Part shown: positions 10,297 to 19,460 of the stretch, one piece after another
How the letters are laid out: each line of letters starts with the position of its first letter
Numbering within the stretch: position 1 is the stretch's first letter
Position numbers and translations under genes: made by a program
Notes under the pieces: model-generated
The model's input: the letters and a program-made list of their open reading frames with translations, nothing else
Told to the model about the DNA's origin: nothing
The model's database searches: none
Origin: Sansalvadorimonas sp965221135
Lineage (GTDB): Bacteria > Pseudomonadota > Gammaproteobacteria > Pseudomonadales > Endozoicomonadaceae
NCBI GenBank assembly: GCA_965221135.1
Contig: CBDCRZ010000106.1
Span: forward strand, 558,001-622,000
Direction: 5' to 3'
DNA: 64,000 bases

Positions 10297-11148
10297 ATGA
10301 AAATACTTTTAACTGGTATCACAGGATATCTAGGCAGTCATCTTGCTAAAGCATTTGTTGATGCAGGATATCGAGTTCATGGCCTGATACGGAAAAGCTC
10401 TTCACTAAAACGTATTGAAGAATATATTGATAATCTTGAGCTTCACTTTATTGAAAATGGCCTGGAAAAAGCATTTGATATAGATGACCCGTATAACAGC
10501 GTTGTACATACAGCAACGTGTTATGGAAGAAATGGTGAGAGCTCTTATGATGTTTTCAAGGCGAATGTAGACTTTCCTCTTGAGCTGCTAGAAAAATCAG
10601 TAGAATTCAATAGCGCTACATTTATTAATACAGATACTGTTCTGGATAAGTGTGTGAATGCTTATGCTCTCTCCAAAAATAACTTTATGGAATGGGGGAG
10701 ACAATATGCAGAGGCTGGAAAAATCAAATTCTGTAATGTCAAGATGGAGCATATGTATGGTCCAGGTGATGATATCTCGAAGTTTACCAGCTATGTAATT
10801 GATGGCTGTGTAAAAAATGTTCCTGTTATTAAGTTGACAGCAGGGGAGCAGAAAAGAGATTTTATATATATTGATGATGTTATATCTGCCTTTTTGTTGT
10901 TGAATGAAAGAGTGGTGTCGGCAGAATTCGAAGAATTTGAGCTGGGATCAGGGCGCGAAATTTCAGTAAGAAAGTTTGTTGAAGTAGTCCATGAGGTTTC
11001 AAACTCAAAAAGTTTACTTAACTTTGGAGCTTTGGAATATCGTGATAATGAAGTTATGTCTTCAGAAGCGAATATTTCTCGGTTGGTCTCTTTGGGGTGG
11101 GCTCCTAAGGTTGGCTTGATTGATGGTTTGAAAAATATAATTGGGTAA
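10297..11148 (+). CDS. prt: CDP-abequose/paratose synthase-type SDR reductase
   Basis: Extended SDR enzyme expected to reduce the 4-keto group of CDP-3,6-dideoxy-glycero-hexulose, giving CDP-paratose. It shows the Rossmann start MKILLTGITGYLGSHLAKAF, the NTDTVLDKCVNAYALSKNNF segment (a YALSK YxxxK catalytic pair; the NTDT..L.K.VN.YALSK layout recalls RfbJ/Prt), and DFIYIDDVISAF. I chose ATG 10297 over the GTG at 10270 because the latter falls in a hairpin and adds non-homologous residues. Prt rather than Abe is inferred because the next gene is a tyvelose epimerase, whose substrate is CDP-paratose. Confidence 0.8.
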   Translation: MKILLTGITGYLGSHLAKAFVDAGYRVHGLIRKSSSLKRIEEYIDNLELHFIENGLEKAFDIDDPYNSVVHTATCYGRNGESSYDVFKANVDFPLELLEKSVEFNSATFINTDTVLDKCVNAYALSKNNFMEWGRQYAEAGKIKFCNVKMEHMYGPGDDISKFTSYVIDGCVKNVPVIKLTAGEQKRDFIYIDDVISAFLLLNERVVSAEFEEFELGSGREISVRKFVEVVHEVSNSKSLLNFGALEYRDNEVMSSEANISRLVSLGWAPKVGLIDGLKNIIG

Positions 11149-11151
11149 AAA

Positions 11152-12171
11152 ATGAAGTTGTTAATTACTGGTGGCTGTGGATTCCTAGGAAGTAATCTCG
11201 CAGCCTATGCACTTGAAAATCAAATAGAGCTTTGTGTTTTCGATAATTTATATCGTTCAGGGTCTTTGGATAATTTGCTGTGGCTACGAGGGAAAGGAGA
11301 ATTTGAGTTTGTTCATGGCGATATTCGTAACTATAACGATGTAACCAGAACAGTTAAAAGTTTTAAGCCTGATCAGATTTTTCATCTGGCTGGCCAGGTG
11401 GCTATGACAACTTCAATCGCAGATCCAAGAATGGACTTTGAAGTAAATGCGATGGGCACACATAACCTGCTGGAAGCTGTGAGATTGTATGCTCCGGAAG
11501 CTGGAGTTATATATTCTTCTACCAACAAGGTTTATGGTGATCTGGAACAGTTCACGTATAGAGAAACAGATACACGATATGAGTGTGTTGAAAAACCTGA
11601 AGGTTTTGATGAAAGCGTTCAGTTGAGTTTCCACTCTCCCTACGGTTGTTCTAAAGGTGCGGCTGATCAGTATATGCTGGATTATGCTCGTATCTATGGA
11701 TTAAAGACTGCAGTTTTCAGGCATTCGTCTATGTATGGAGGTAGACAATTTGCAACCTATGACCAAGGGTGGGTTGGTTGGTTCTGCCAGAAGGCAGTGG
11801 AAGCAAAAAATGGTAGTAAGCAGCCGTTTACTATTTCTGGAAGTGGTAAGCAAGTAAGAGATGTATTGCATGCTGATGATATGATAAATCTATATTACAC
11901 TGCAGCAAAAAATATCGATAAGATTAGTGGTGAGGCATTTAATATTGGTGGGGGAATTAAAAATAGTCTCTCGCTATTGGAGCTGTTCAGTATGCTTGAA
12001 AGTGTGACGAATAGTGAAATGGTTTATGAAAAATTACCTGAAAGAGAGAGTGATCAAAAGGTTTTTGTATCGGATCTAAATAAGATTAAAGAAAAAGTTG
12101 GATGGGTTTCACAGGTTAGTTCGAAAGTGGGTGTGAATAAAATGGTTGCTTGGGTTGACGAGTTGATATGA
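11152..12171 (+). CDS. tyv: CDP-paratose 2-epimerase (CDP-tyvelose synthesis)
   Basis: Inverts C-2 of CDP-paratose to make CDP-tyvelose, the immunodominant sugar of Salmonella Typhi-type and some Yersinia pseudotuberculosis O-antigens. Of the sugar genes here it is among the closest to its enterobacterial counterpart: MKLLITGGCGFLGSNLA, FVHGDIRN, HLAGQVAMTTSI, YSSTNKVYGDLEQ, SPYGCSKGAADQYMLDYARI, and FRHSSMYGGRQFATYDQGWV match RfbE/Tyv nearly residue for residue. The 339-residue length is right. It starts 3 bases after prt and overlaps wzx by ATGA, indicating translational coupling. Confidence 0.92.
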   Translation: MKLLITGGCGFLGSNLAAYALENQIELCVFDNLYRSGSLDNLLWLRGKGEFEFVHGDIRNYNDVTRTVKSFKPDQIFHLAGQVAMTTSIADPRMDFEVNAMGTHNLLEAVRLYAPEAGVIYSSTNKVYGDLEQFTYRETDTRYECVEKPEGFDESVQLSFHSPYGCSKGAADQYMLDYARIYGLKTAVFRHSSMYGGRQFATYDQGWVGWFCQKAVEAKNGSKQPFTISGSGKQVRDVLHADDMINLYYTAAKNIDKISGEAFNIGGGIKNSLSLLELFSMLESVTNSEMVYEKLPERESDQKVFVSDLNKIKEKVGWVSQVSSKVGVNKMVAWVDELI

Positions 12172-13487
12172 ACCAAGTCGTTAGGCTTTCTAGGACTAGG
12201 CAATATTTTAGACAATTAGGTTATTCGTTTATATTTAAGATTGCTGCGATTGCAATCACGTTCTTGCTGGTGCCGTTGTTGTTGAAGAATATGGGGGCCG
12301 AGCGCTACGGTGTTTGGTCAACAATTATGTCAATTACATCATGGTTTCTATTTTTTGATTTTGGTATAGGTAATGGCCTGAGGAATGAAGTTGCAAAATA
12401 CAAAGCAGCTGATGATCTTGGGGGGCTAAAGGATATAATATCAGGAGCCTATACCCTAATAGGTATAGTTGTAGCCATTATTCTCTTGTTAGTCATGGTT
12501 GTCGGTTATTTAATGCCCTGGAGTATGGTTTTCAATACCAAGCTCGTTCCATTTCAAGAACTTAGAAATGCTTTTTTAGTAATAGGAGTATTTGTAACAG
12601 CGAATCTGTGGCTTGGGCTTATTCTTCAGGTGCTTAATGGGCTTCAAAAATCTTCACAGGTGGTTTTTAACCAATTTCTAGTAAATGCCACATTTTTTTT
12701 GACGGTGTATGTTTCAGGTTGGCAATCTCTTTTCGATATTGCAGTCGCTTATGGGGTATGTCTTGTGGCCTGTAGCCTACTTATAAGTTTAAATTTTTAT
12801 TTTAATAACAAATTTCTGTTTCCTAGGTTTTTTTATGATAAGAAGATAGTAGGCCCCCTCCTAACTGTTGGAGGGAAGTTTTTTTTAATACAGCTGGCAG
12901 TGTTGGTAATTTTTTCAACAGACAGAATGCTGATAATTCAACTGTTTGGCCCAGGTCATGTTACAGATTATGATATTTCTTATAAGTTGTTTTCTGCAAT
13001 AACAGTTATGCATGGCTTAATATGTGCGCCACTGTGGTCATCTTATTCGGATGCATTCTATAGGCGTGATTTTTACTGGATTAAGAAGGCCATTATTAAG
13101 CAGCTATTTGTTTTTGTTGTTCTTACATTTGGAGTTTTAGCCCTGTTTTTGTTATCTAAGCCTATTTTGAATGTCTGGGTTGGTGGGCAGGGTTATGATA
13201 AAAACTTATTGGTGTCGCTTTCGATCTTTGTTGTTATCTCTGTGTGGAATAATGTATTTGCAACGCTTCTGAATGCTATAGGTGAAATACGGTTGCAAAT
13301 GGTTACGTCTATTATTGCAATGCTGATTAATATTCCATTATCGGTATTTTTTGTTTATGTGTTGCATTTTTCAATGGTAGGGATAGTCTTTGCAACTTGT
13401 ATAAGTTTGTCGATTTTTGCTATCTTTGGCCCTTTTCAGGTTCGTCGAATTATTAATGGGGGAATGAATGAAAAATCCACTTGTTAG
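12168..13487 (+). CDS. wzx: O-antigen flippase
   Basis: Inner-membrane polysaccharide transporter of about 439 residues with roughly 12 hydrophobic segments, for example IFKIAAIAITFLLVPLLL, LIGIVVAIILLLVMVVGYLM and YGVCLVACSLLISLNFYF. The N-terminal ERYGVWSTIMSITSWFLFFDFGIGNGLRNEVA pattern is typical of Wzx/MATE-like flippases that move undecaprenyl-linked repeat units to the periplasm. Adjacent sugar genes, a glycosyltransferase overlapping its 3' end and a Wzy-like gene nearby support the role. Codon usage is strongly AT-rich from here to about 20.6 kb. Confidence 0.85.
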   Translation: MNQVVRLSRTRQYFRQLGYSFIFKIAAIAITFLLVPLLLKNMGAERYGVWSTIMSITSWFLFFDFGIGNGLRNEVAKYKAADDLGGLKDIISGAYTLIGIVVAIILLLVMVVGYLMPWSMVFNTKLVPFQELRNAFLVIGVFVTANLWLGLILQVLNGLQKSSQVVFNQFLVNATFFLTVYVSGWQSLFDIAVAYGVCLVACSLLISLNFYFNNKFLFPRFFYDKKIVGPLLTVGGKFFLIQLAVLVIFSTDRMLIIQLFGPGHVTDYDISYKLFSAITVMHGLICAPLWSSYSDAFYRRDFYWIKKAIIKQLFVFVVLTFGVLALFLLSKPILNVWVGGQGYDKNLLVSLSIFVVISVWNNVFATLLNAIGEIRLQMVTSIIAMLINIPLSVFFVYVLHFSMVGIVFATCISLSIFAIFGPFQVRRIINGGMNEKSTC

Positions 13488-14439
13488 CATATTGATTCCC
13501 GTCTTCAATAGAGAGGATTATATTGAAGAAACCTTGTTGTCAGCCCTGTCACAATCATATGTCAATATAGAAGTTATTGTTGTAGATAATGCAAGTACAG
13601 ATTCTACACTTAAAATAGTAAAAGGTATTGCCTTAAAGGATAGTCGTGTAAAGGTATTTAATAATGAAAGCAATTTGGGGCCGGTTAAAAACTGGAAAAG
13701 GTGTATAGATGAAAGTTCAGGAATGTATGGAAAGATCCTTTGGTCTGATGATCTTATGGAAGATGGCTTTGTTGAAAAAGCTCTGGCAGTGATTAATGAA
13801 GATGATGATATAGGCTTTATATTTAGTGCAGTAGAAATGATTGATGAAGCCGGTACACATAAAGGGGGCATGTTCGACCAGCAAGAAAATCGAATAGATG
13901 AGACTAAAAAATTTATTAGTGATGTTCTTGAAGGTAAAAAAGAACTACCGGTATCTCCAGGTTGTTCTTTGTTTAGAATGAGAGATTTGAAAAGTAATAT
14001 GTTGGTTGATATACCCAATCGGGTGGGAGTGGATACTAATTTTCTCGCAATTGGTAATGATCTTCTCCTTTATTTGCTTACTTGCCAAGCATATACAAAA
14101 TATGGATATTTGACAGAAAGGTTAAATAAGTTTAGGGCTCATAAAGGTTCTATTAGTATCTCATCTGAGAGAGGTAAGCTTTCGGCATATTATTCTATGG
14201 CAATAGCATATTTTATTGTTAATAATCCCGATATTTGCAAAAACGATGTTGAGAATTTTAATGCAAGAGTTTTTCCTCAGTCGATAGCGTTAGGTTATGC
14301 AAAGTTTGGTTTTAATACGTGGAAAATGTTATATCCGGTTCCGGTTGATTTTAAATTGAAATTTAGCAAGGTTATTCGATTTCTCGCTTGGAAAGCCAAA
14401 GAAAAAGCGCTTGCTATCACAGGCCGTAGGAAGGAGTGA
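13468..14439 (+). CDS. Family 2 glycosyltransferase
   Basis: Cytoplasmic or membrane-associated inverting GT-A transferase of 323 residues. It shows the nucleotide-sugar fold VSILIPVFNREDYIEETL, VEVIVVDNASTDST-like spacing (IEVIVVDNASTDSTLKIV), ESNLGPVKNWKRC and the metal-binding-like WSDDLMEDGFV. It overlaps the end of wzx by 20 bases. The donor sugar cannot be told from sequence; CDP-tyvelose, GDP-fucose and GDP-mannose are all available from this locus. The gene ends 60 bases before the IS cluster that interrupts the locus. Confidence 0.85.
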   Translation: MKNPLVSILIPVFNREDYIEETLLSALSQSYVNIEVIVVDNASTDSTLKIVKGIALKDSRVKVFNNESNLGPVKNWKRCIDESSGMYGKILWSDDLMEDGFVEKALAVINEDDDIGFIFSAVEMIDEAGTHKGGMFDQQENRIDETKKFISDVLEGKKELPVSPGCSLFRMRDLKSNMLVDIPNRVGVDTNFLAIGNDLLLYLLTCQAYTKYGYLTERLNKFRAHKGSISISSERGKLSAYYSMAIAYFIVNNPDICKNDVENFNARVFPQSIALGYAKFGFNTWKMLYPVPVDFKLKFSKVIRFLAWKAKEKALAITGRRKE

Positions 14440-14489
14440 CCTTGGAAAAAATACCTAGAGTTGAACCATGTTATGATGTCCATTTAGGC

Positions 14490-14565
14490 AAATGACAACG
14501 CGAAATTTAATGCTTCCGGCATGGTTGAACAACTTTCTATTATTCGAAACTCTCATCAGAATTGG
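14490..14565 (+). pseudogene. ISAs1-type transposase N-terminal scrap
   Basis: The reading MVEQLSIIRNSHQNW resembles the start of ISAs1/H-repeat transposases (compare INQLSELQDLRQSW in the copy at 27992). It is cut at 14565, where the terminal repeat of another ISAs1 copy begins, so it appears to be the oldest layer of the IS nest. Confidence 0.4.
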
Positions 14566-15076
14566 CAGGGAAAACGCACGAAACCCCTTGCTATCACTGA
14601 TGTCGCACCGAGTTCGTGATCAACGTTCATAGCTTAATTCTTCTTTCATTTTGTGCTTATATGCGTCCATGGATGAATAGTGAGCACAGTCGACGTGAAT
14701 GCACATAGCTTGATAAAACAACTTTCTGAACTTCAAGACCTTCGCCAACCCTGGAAAGTCGACCATATACTGACCGATATTCTGCTGCTCGCTATTTGCG
14801 CTATGATTGGTGGTGCTAAGGGCTGGGCAGAGATTGCCGTTTTCGGACGGATACGTGAAAGGTTGGCTTAAAACAATCGAGGGGACATGTCAAACTGTTG
14901 ATTTGAGGACATCAAGGGCTGGTGATGACACCATTGACGGCAAGGCTGTTCGAAGCTCCTATGACAAACGCAAAAAGCACGGCGCTATCCATATGGTAAG
15001 TGCGTTTGCTGCAGCGAATGGTGTTGTTGTTCTCGGGCAAGTAAAGACGGAAGAGAAGAGCAACGAGATATCGGCC
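14566..15076 (+). mobile_element. Truncated ISAs1-family element (middle layer of a nest)
   Basis: Begins with an ISAs1 end (CAGGGAAAACGCACGAAA). The transposase N-terminus is read from 14680 (STVDVNAHSLIKQLSEL...KVDHILTDILLLAICAMIG). After an internal deletion it resumes in another frame with TIDGKAVRSSYDKRKKHGAIHMVSAF and stops being homologous at 15076, where a second ISAs1 starts. The transposase is non-functional. The sequence is of the same subtype as the remnant at 27992. Confidence 0.75.
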
Positions 15077-16384
15077 CAGGGAAAAAGCATGAAAGCCCGC
15101 GCTATCACTGGGCTCGCATAATATTTTAAATTTCGAGTTTCCCTTACCATACACCTGTGGTTTTATACGTCAAATGACGAATAATGAGCCACATTGAAGT
15201 GAACGCATTCAGCTTGATTAATCATCTTTCTATTCTTAAAGATTATCGCCAGTCGTGGAAAATTGAGCATAAGCTTACTGATATTCTTTTGCTTATGATC
15301 TGTGCCGTTATCAGCGGGTCAGAGAGTTGGGAGGATATTGAAGACTTTGGAAAAGTGCGCGAAGACTGGCTCAAAACACTCGGTGATTTTGAACATGGTA
15401 TTCCCTCTCAAACCAACATCGCACGAGTGGTCAGCGCGGTGAATCCCAAGCAATTTCAGCGGTGCTTTTCGGACTGGATGAAAGACTGCCATGAAGCAAA
15501 GGATGAGACGGTTATTGCCATTGATGGGAAGACTCTCAGAAGCTCTTATGACAAGAGCAGAGATCGTGACCCCATCCACATGGTAAGTGCATTTTGTACA
15601 GAGAATGGCGTTGTGCTGGCTCAGATAAAAACGGAAGCGAAGAGCAATGGAATTACAGCCATTCCGGAACTGATAAAGCTTCTGGATATCAAGAAAAGGC
15701 TTGTCACCATTGACGCTATGGGCTGTCAGAGAGCGATTGCGAAGCAGATTGTCGAGAAAGAGGGGGATTACCTTCTGGTAGTTAAAGGCAACCAGCCAAA
15801 GCTGCATAATGCTTTCGAAGAACACTTTCCGATCAGCAAAATCCTGGCAGGCTCCTACGAATCTGTATAGGAAACGAAAGAGAAAAATCGTGGCCGAGAT
15901 GAGCATCGCATTCATGTTGTGAGTGACCTGTTTGATGAGTTCGTTAACCTCTCATTTGACTGGAAAGGGTTGCGAACGCTAGGTGCTGTAATCGCTTTTC
16001 GCCAGGATGGAAACACGCCGCAAAATATTGAGAATGTGAGTGTTCGGTACTACATCAGTTCTGCGGATTTAACGGCAAAAAAACTGACCACAAGCACTCG
16101 GGAGCATTGGGGCATAGAGAATAGTTTGCACTATGTTCTTGATGTTGCGATGTCTGAAGATGACTGCCGTATCCGACGGGATGATGGTGCAGAAATTCTG
16201 GCTGGATTCAGGCACATTGCATTAAACCTTCTGAAGAATGAAAAGACATTCAAGGGAGGTATTAAGCGGAAAATGAGACGATCGGCTATGAGTACGGAGT
16301 ATTTGAGCCAGGTTATGGCGCGTGCTCCGATATTGAGAGATGCTTGAAGGCAGTGGTGGTGAGGGCTTTCATGCTTTTTCCCTG
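15077..16384 (+). mobile_element. ISAs1-family insertion sequence, near complete
   Basis: Terminal inverted repeats CAGGGAAAAAGCATGAAAG (15077) and its complement ending at 16384 bound a 1,308-bp element. It is inserted in the older ISAs1 copy to its left. The remainder of that copy is missing on the right, so a deletion followed. No clear target duplication is visible. The transposase it encodes is broken by one nonsense codon. Confidence 0.87.
15184..16347 (+). pseudogene. ISAs1-family DDE transposase with one in-frame TAG
   Basis: The DDE_Tnp_1-associated N-terminus (NAFSLINHLSILKDYRQSW) is followed by the catalytic region TVIAIDGKTLRSSYDKS, VTIDAMGCQR and LLVVKGNQPKLH. After TAG at 15868-15870 the same frame resumes through EHWGIENSLHYVLDVAMSED to ILRDA. 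The copy at 61 kb reads YESVYETEEK where this one reads YESV-stop-ETKEK, so the lesion is a tyrosine-to-amber change. Without suppression the protein lacks the last catalytic acidic residue. Confidence 0.85.
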
Positions 16385-16430
16385 TCCCTGATCCCTAGCG
16401 CCTACTGTGAGCAGTTCCTAGAGTTTAAAA

Positions 16431-17144
16431 ATGAGAAAAGAAAAAGTTTTATCGATAGTAATAGCAACTTTTAATATAAATAGCCATATAGATGCTTTTA
16501 TTGACAGCTTATCTACGATTAATGATTGTAGAGTAGAAGTAGTGGTTGTTGATGGTTTTTCTAAGGATGGTACTGTAGAAATATTACAAGAACAAACATG
16601 TATTGATGTTTTAATAGTAGAGGATGATAAGGGTATATACGACGCACTTAATAAAGGTATCAGCTGTTCAACTGGACGGTATCTCTATTTTATTGGAGCA
16701 GATGATAAGCTTATATCAGAAAGCCTTAGTGTGTTCGTTGACTGGCTAGAACAATTAGAAAATATAGAGCGGCTTATTACATTGCCAGTGAGAGTAAAAA
16801 ACAAAGTGATACATCCAATAATGTCAAAACCACCTATTTTTCATCATCAGGGAGTGGTATTTCATCATACAATAAGATCAAATAAACATATGTATTCTTT
16901 AGATTATAAAATTCATTCTGATTATGATCTGATGCTTAAGGTTTTTAATAAAAATAAAGTCAAGAGCTATGACGGTGAAGAAATATGTGTTTTCAATGTT
17001 GGTGGTGTGAGTACTAGTGGTAAAAATACACTCCTATCAGTACGGGAATTGTATTCGATCTATACTAAGTATGGTGGTAAGTGGTCGTTTGATTTTTTAA
17101 AGATGCTGTTAAGACCATTCTGGTATCTGATAAAGGGACGCTAG
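16431..17144 (+). CDS. Family 2 glycosyltransferase
   Basis: A 237-residue GT-A transferase similar to short O-antigen/colanic-acid glycosyltransferases. It shows LSIVIATFNINSHIDAFID, VEVVVVDGFSKDGTVEIL, the SEPDKGIYDALNKGI-like motif seen here as VEDDKGIYDALNKGIS, and ADDKLI for metal binding. It starts 47 bases after the ISAs1 right end and is followed 3 bases later by the polymerase gene, so it belongs to the polysaccharide operon although the IS separates it from wzx. Acceptor and donor are unknown. Confidence 0.83.
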   Translation: MRKEKVLSIVIATFNINSHIDAFIDSLSTINDCRVEVVVVDGFSKDGTVEILQEQTCIDVLIVEDDKGIYDALNKGISCSTGRYLYFIGADDKLISESLSVFVDWLEQLENIERLITLPVRVKNKVIHPIMSKPPIFHHQGVVFHHTIRSNKHMYSLDYKIHSDYDLMLKVFNKNKVKSYDGEEICVFNVGGVSTSGKNTLLSVRELYSIYTKYGGKWSFDFLKMLLRPFWYLIKGR

Positions 17145-17146
17145 AA

Positions 17147-18358
17147 GTGGCTTTTCTAATGTTTGTCAGTCCATTTTTTTTGTTTTTAGTGTTTAGATGT
17201 GTGTTTCCTATAGTTTGGATTCTAGGGTATTTGTTTAATGGTGGAATGTATGTAGAGCAAGCTGCATTTCATTTAGTCTACCTTCTTATACAAACTTCAT
17301 TAACGGTATCGCTAATTGTTTATATAAATAGCAAGGCTAACTATAGAAGAAGGCAATTCTCATTTTTGAGTCAGGCAGAAAGCTTTAAATATCAAAGGTC
17401 GGGCAAGTATATTATATTTTATATGCTGTTTATTATTTACTGTTTATTTATCATTATGAATTATAAGTATTTGCCTATTTTTCAGAGTGGGGGCTCTGAT
17501 GCATTTACAATTGTTAATGAAAAGCATAAGGTATTATTCTGGGTATCCTATTCAATTCTGCCATTTTTGGTGGTTTATTCAATTTTCTATGGTGTTTACC
17601 ATAATAATTCTTTCTTGAGTAAATTTTTAATTGTCTTGGCTTTTACTGTTTCCTTAGCTACGGGAAAAAAAACTGCACTTATAAATAGTGTGTTATATTA
17701 TGCATTTGCTATTTATTGTTTGTATGATTTAAAGAAGAAATACATAATTTACCTTTCTTTTTTGATTGTGTTGTCATTTATTTTTGTTCTTTATCAGTTC
17801 GGAAGAACAAATGGATTCGAAACAGGTGCGCTGGATTTTTTTGATTTGGTGTTTAAGAATTCAAATTCATATTTGATTGAATATTTTCAATTGAATGCAT
17901 TGGATTTCTCTCAAGAATATTCAGAAAGTGTTAGTTTTATTGATTATGTATTGAATCCATTTTTGAAAGTATTAGGGTTGGGTGGTATTGATTTATCGAT
18001 TGGGCCTTACGTACACCAAAAACTGTATAGCAATATGGCCTCAAATGGTGCCAACCCAACTCTCTTTTTTGAGAGTTATTTTGTTTTCGGCGGGGCTGTC
18101 GGCGCGACACTGTCTTTTTTACCACTAATCATTGTTTTCTTATGCATTTTTCTATGTATAAGAAAAATGTTTTCATGTGTATGTAATGATATTTTTACGT
18201 TTTCTTTGAACTTTATGCTAGTGTTGAACCTTTTGTTTTATTTAGTTGATAGTTTAAATGCCACTAGGGTTTTCCCTGTTTACGCGGTAATAGGCATTTT
18301 TGCTTGGGGATATATGGGTATAAGAAATCATTTTGTGAGAGTAAGCTGTGTCAGCTAA
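17147..18358 (+). CDS. wzy: Wzy-like O-antigen polymerase
   Basis: Very hydrophobic 403-residue protein with about ten membrane segments and a large central loop, the usual topology of Wzy polymerases that join repeat units in the periplasm. Segments such as SLTVSLIVYI, YIIFYMLFIIYCLFIIM, YIIYLSFLIVLSFIFVLYQF and VGATLSFLPLIIVFLCIFLCI are evident. Sequence motifs are weak, as normal for this family, so the call rests on topology and on wzx and glycosyltransferase neighbours. It starts with GTG at 17147 (an ATG 12 bases on is possible) and overlaps the next gene by 11 bases. Confidence 0.7.
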   Translation: MAFLMFVSPFFLFLVFRCVFPIVWILGYLFNGGMYVEQAAFHLVYLLIQTSLTVSLIVYINSKANYRRRQFSFLSQAESFKYQRSGKYIIFYMLFIIYCLFIIMNYKYLPIFQSGGSDAFTIVNEKHKVLFWVSYSILPFLVVYSIFYGVYHNNSFLSKFLIVLAFTVSLATGKKTALINSVLYYAFAIYCLYDLKKKYIIYLSFLIVLSFIFVLYQFGRTNGFETGALDFFDLVFKNSNSYLIEYFQLNALDFSQEYSESVSFIDYVLNPFLKVLGLGGIDLSIGPYVHQKLYSNMASNGANPTLFFESYFVFGGAVGATLSFLPLIIVFLCIFLCIRKMFSCVCNDIFTFSLNFMLVLNLLFYLVDSLNATRVFPVYAVIGIFAWGYMGIRNHFVRVSCVS

Positions 18359-19460
18359 ACAGAAAATTGCAGTAGATGCTACGCATTTAGGTAAGCGTTC
18401 AAGAGGAATGGGACGTTTTTTGTTGAGGTTTATAGAGCCATTAGTTGATGAAGTATACTATCTATGCCCCTCAGGAAAAAGCGAGGGTATAAAAGTCAAA
18501 AATCTTATTGCTCAAGGAACAAGTTTTTTTCCGATTTGGGAACAGTTTGTCGTACCTAGGATCGCAAAAAAAAATTTATTCAATTGGGTTGTTTGTCCAT
18601 ACAATACCTGTCCAATATTTAAACCAAGGAAAGTCAAATACATTTTAGTTGTTCACGACCTTATTTTTCTAAAAAATATAAAAGAGTTGCCAGTGTCGCT
18701 TTCAATGATACAAAATCTAGGTCGTTTATATAGGCGATTGATTTTACCTGTATGCATAAAGAAAGCTGATAAGATTGTAACTGTTTCTGAGTATTCAAAG
18801 GCTGAGCTTGTTGATAAGTTTAGCCTGCATGAGAAAGATGTTTACGTTGTCCCTAATTGCATATCATCTACATTCGCTAGTAGATTAGATGAATTAGAAA
18901 CTAAGGGACTAACTGATGAAAGTACCCCCTACATTTTAACTGTGACCGGTGAGACTGCAAGTAAGAATCTTTCCAGGCTTTTGAAAGCATTTTCTGTGAT
19001 TAAAGGTGATCAGGGTTTCGATGATTTAAGATTGAAGGTTGTTGGTGTTAAGGGAAGCTCACAAGAATATTTCTTGGAATTGTGTCGTTCTTTATCTATA
19101 GAAAACTATGTTGATTTTTTTGACTACATTGATGACGATGACCTTATTGATCTATATATCAATGCAAAATCATTTGTATTTCCATCATTATATGAAGGCT
19201 TTGGTATCCCATTATTGGAGGCGATGTCTTTAGGTGTTCCTATAGTATGTAGTGATACTACCTCAATACCGGAAGTGGTGGGTGATGCAGCTTTAATGTT
19301 TAACCCTGAATCCATTGATGATATGGCTAATAAAATTGCTATGTTATTATCTGATGAAATGTTACAAGATAAGTTTAAACAGTGTGCCCTTAAGCAAGTT
19401 GCTAAGTTCTCTGAGAATTCTGTTATGAATAAAGTTGAAAGGTTTTGGGATGATGTCTGA
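18348..19460 (+). CDS. Family 4 glycosyltransferase
   Basis: Retaining GT-B enzyme of 370 residues with a GTG start at 18348. The N-terminal half contains KIAVDATHLGKRSRGMGRF and VVHDLIFLKNI. The C-terminal half carries the donor-binding GT4 signature: YILTVTGETASKNLSRLLKAF, FVFPSLYEGFGIPLLEAMSLG with the E-x7-E motif, then PIVCSDTTSIPEVVGDAA. It overlaps the polymerase gene upstream and the next glycosyltransferase downstream, so it is translationally coupled in the operon. The sugar transferred is unknown. Confidence 0.87.
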   Translation: MSAKQKIAVDATHLGKRSRGMGRFLLRFIEPLVDEVYYLCPSGKSEGIKVKNLIAQGTSFFPIWEQFVVPRIAKKNLFNWVVCPYNTCPIFKPRKVKYILVVHDLIFLKNIKELPVSLSMIQNLGRLYRRLILPVCIKKADKIVTVSEYSKAELVDKFSLHEKDVYVVPNCISSTFASRLDELETKGLTDESTPYILTVTGETASKNLSRLLKAFSVIKGDQGFDDLRLKVVGVKGSSQEYFLELCRSLSIENYVDFFDYIDDDDLIDLYINAKSFVFPSLYEGFGIPLLEAMSLGVPIVCSDTTSIPEVVGDAALMFNPESIDDMANKIAMLLSDEMLQDKFKQCALKQVAKFSENSVMNKVERFWDDV

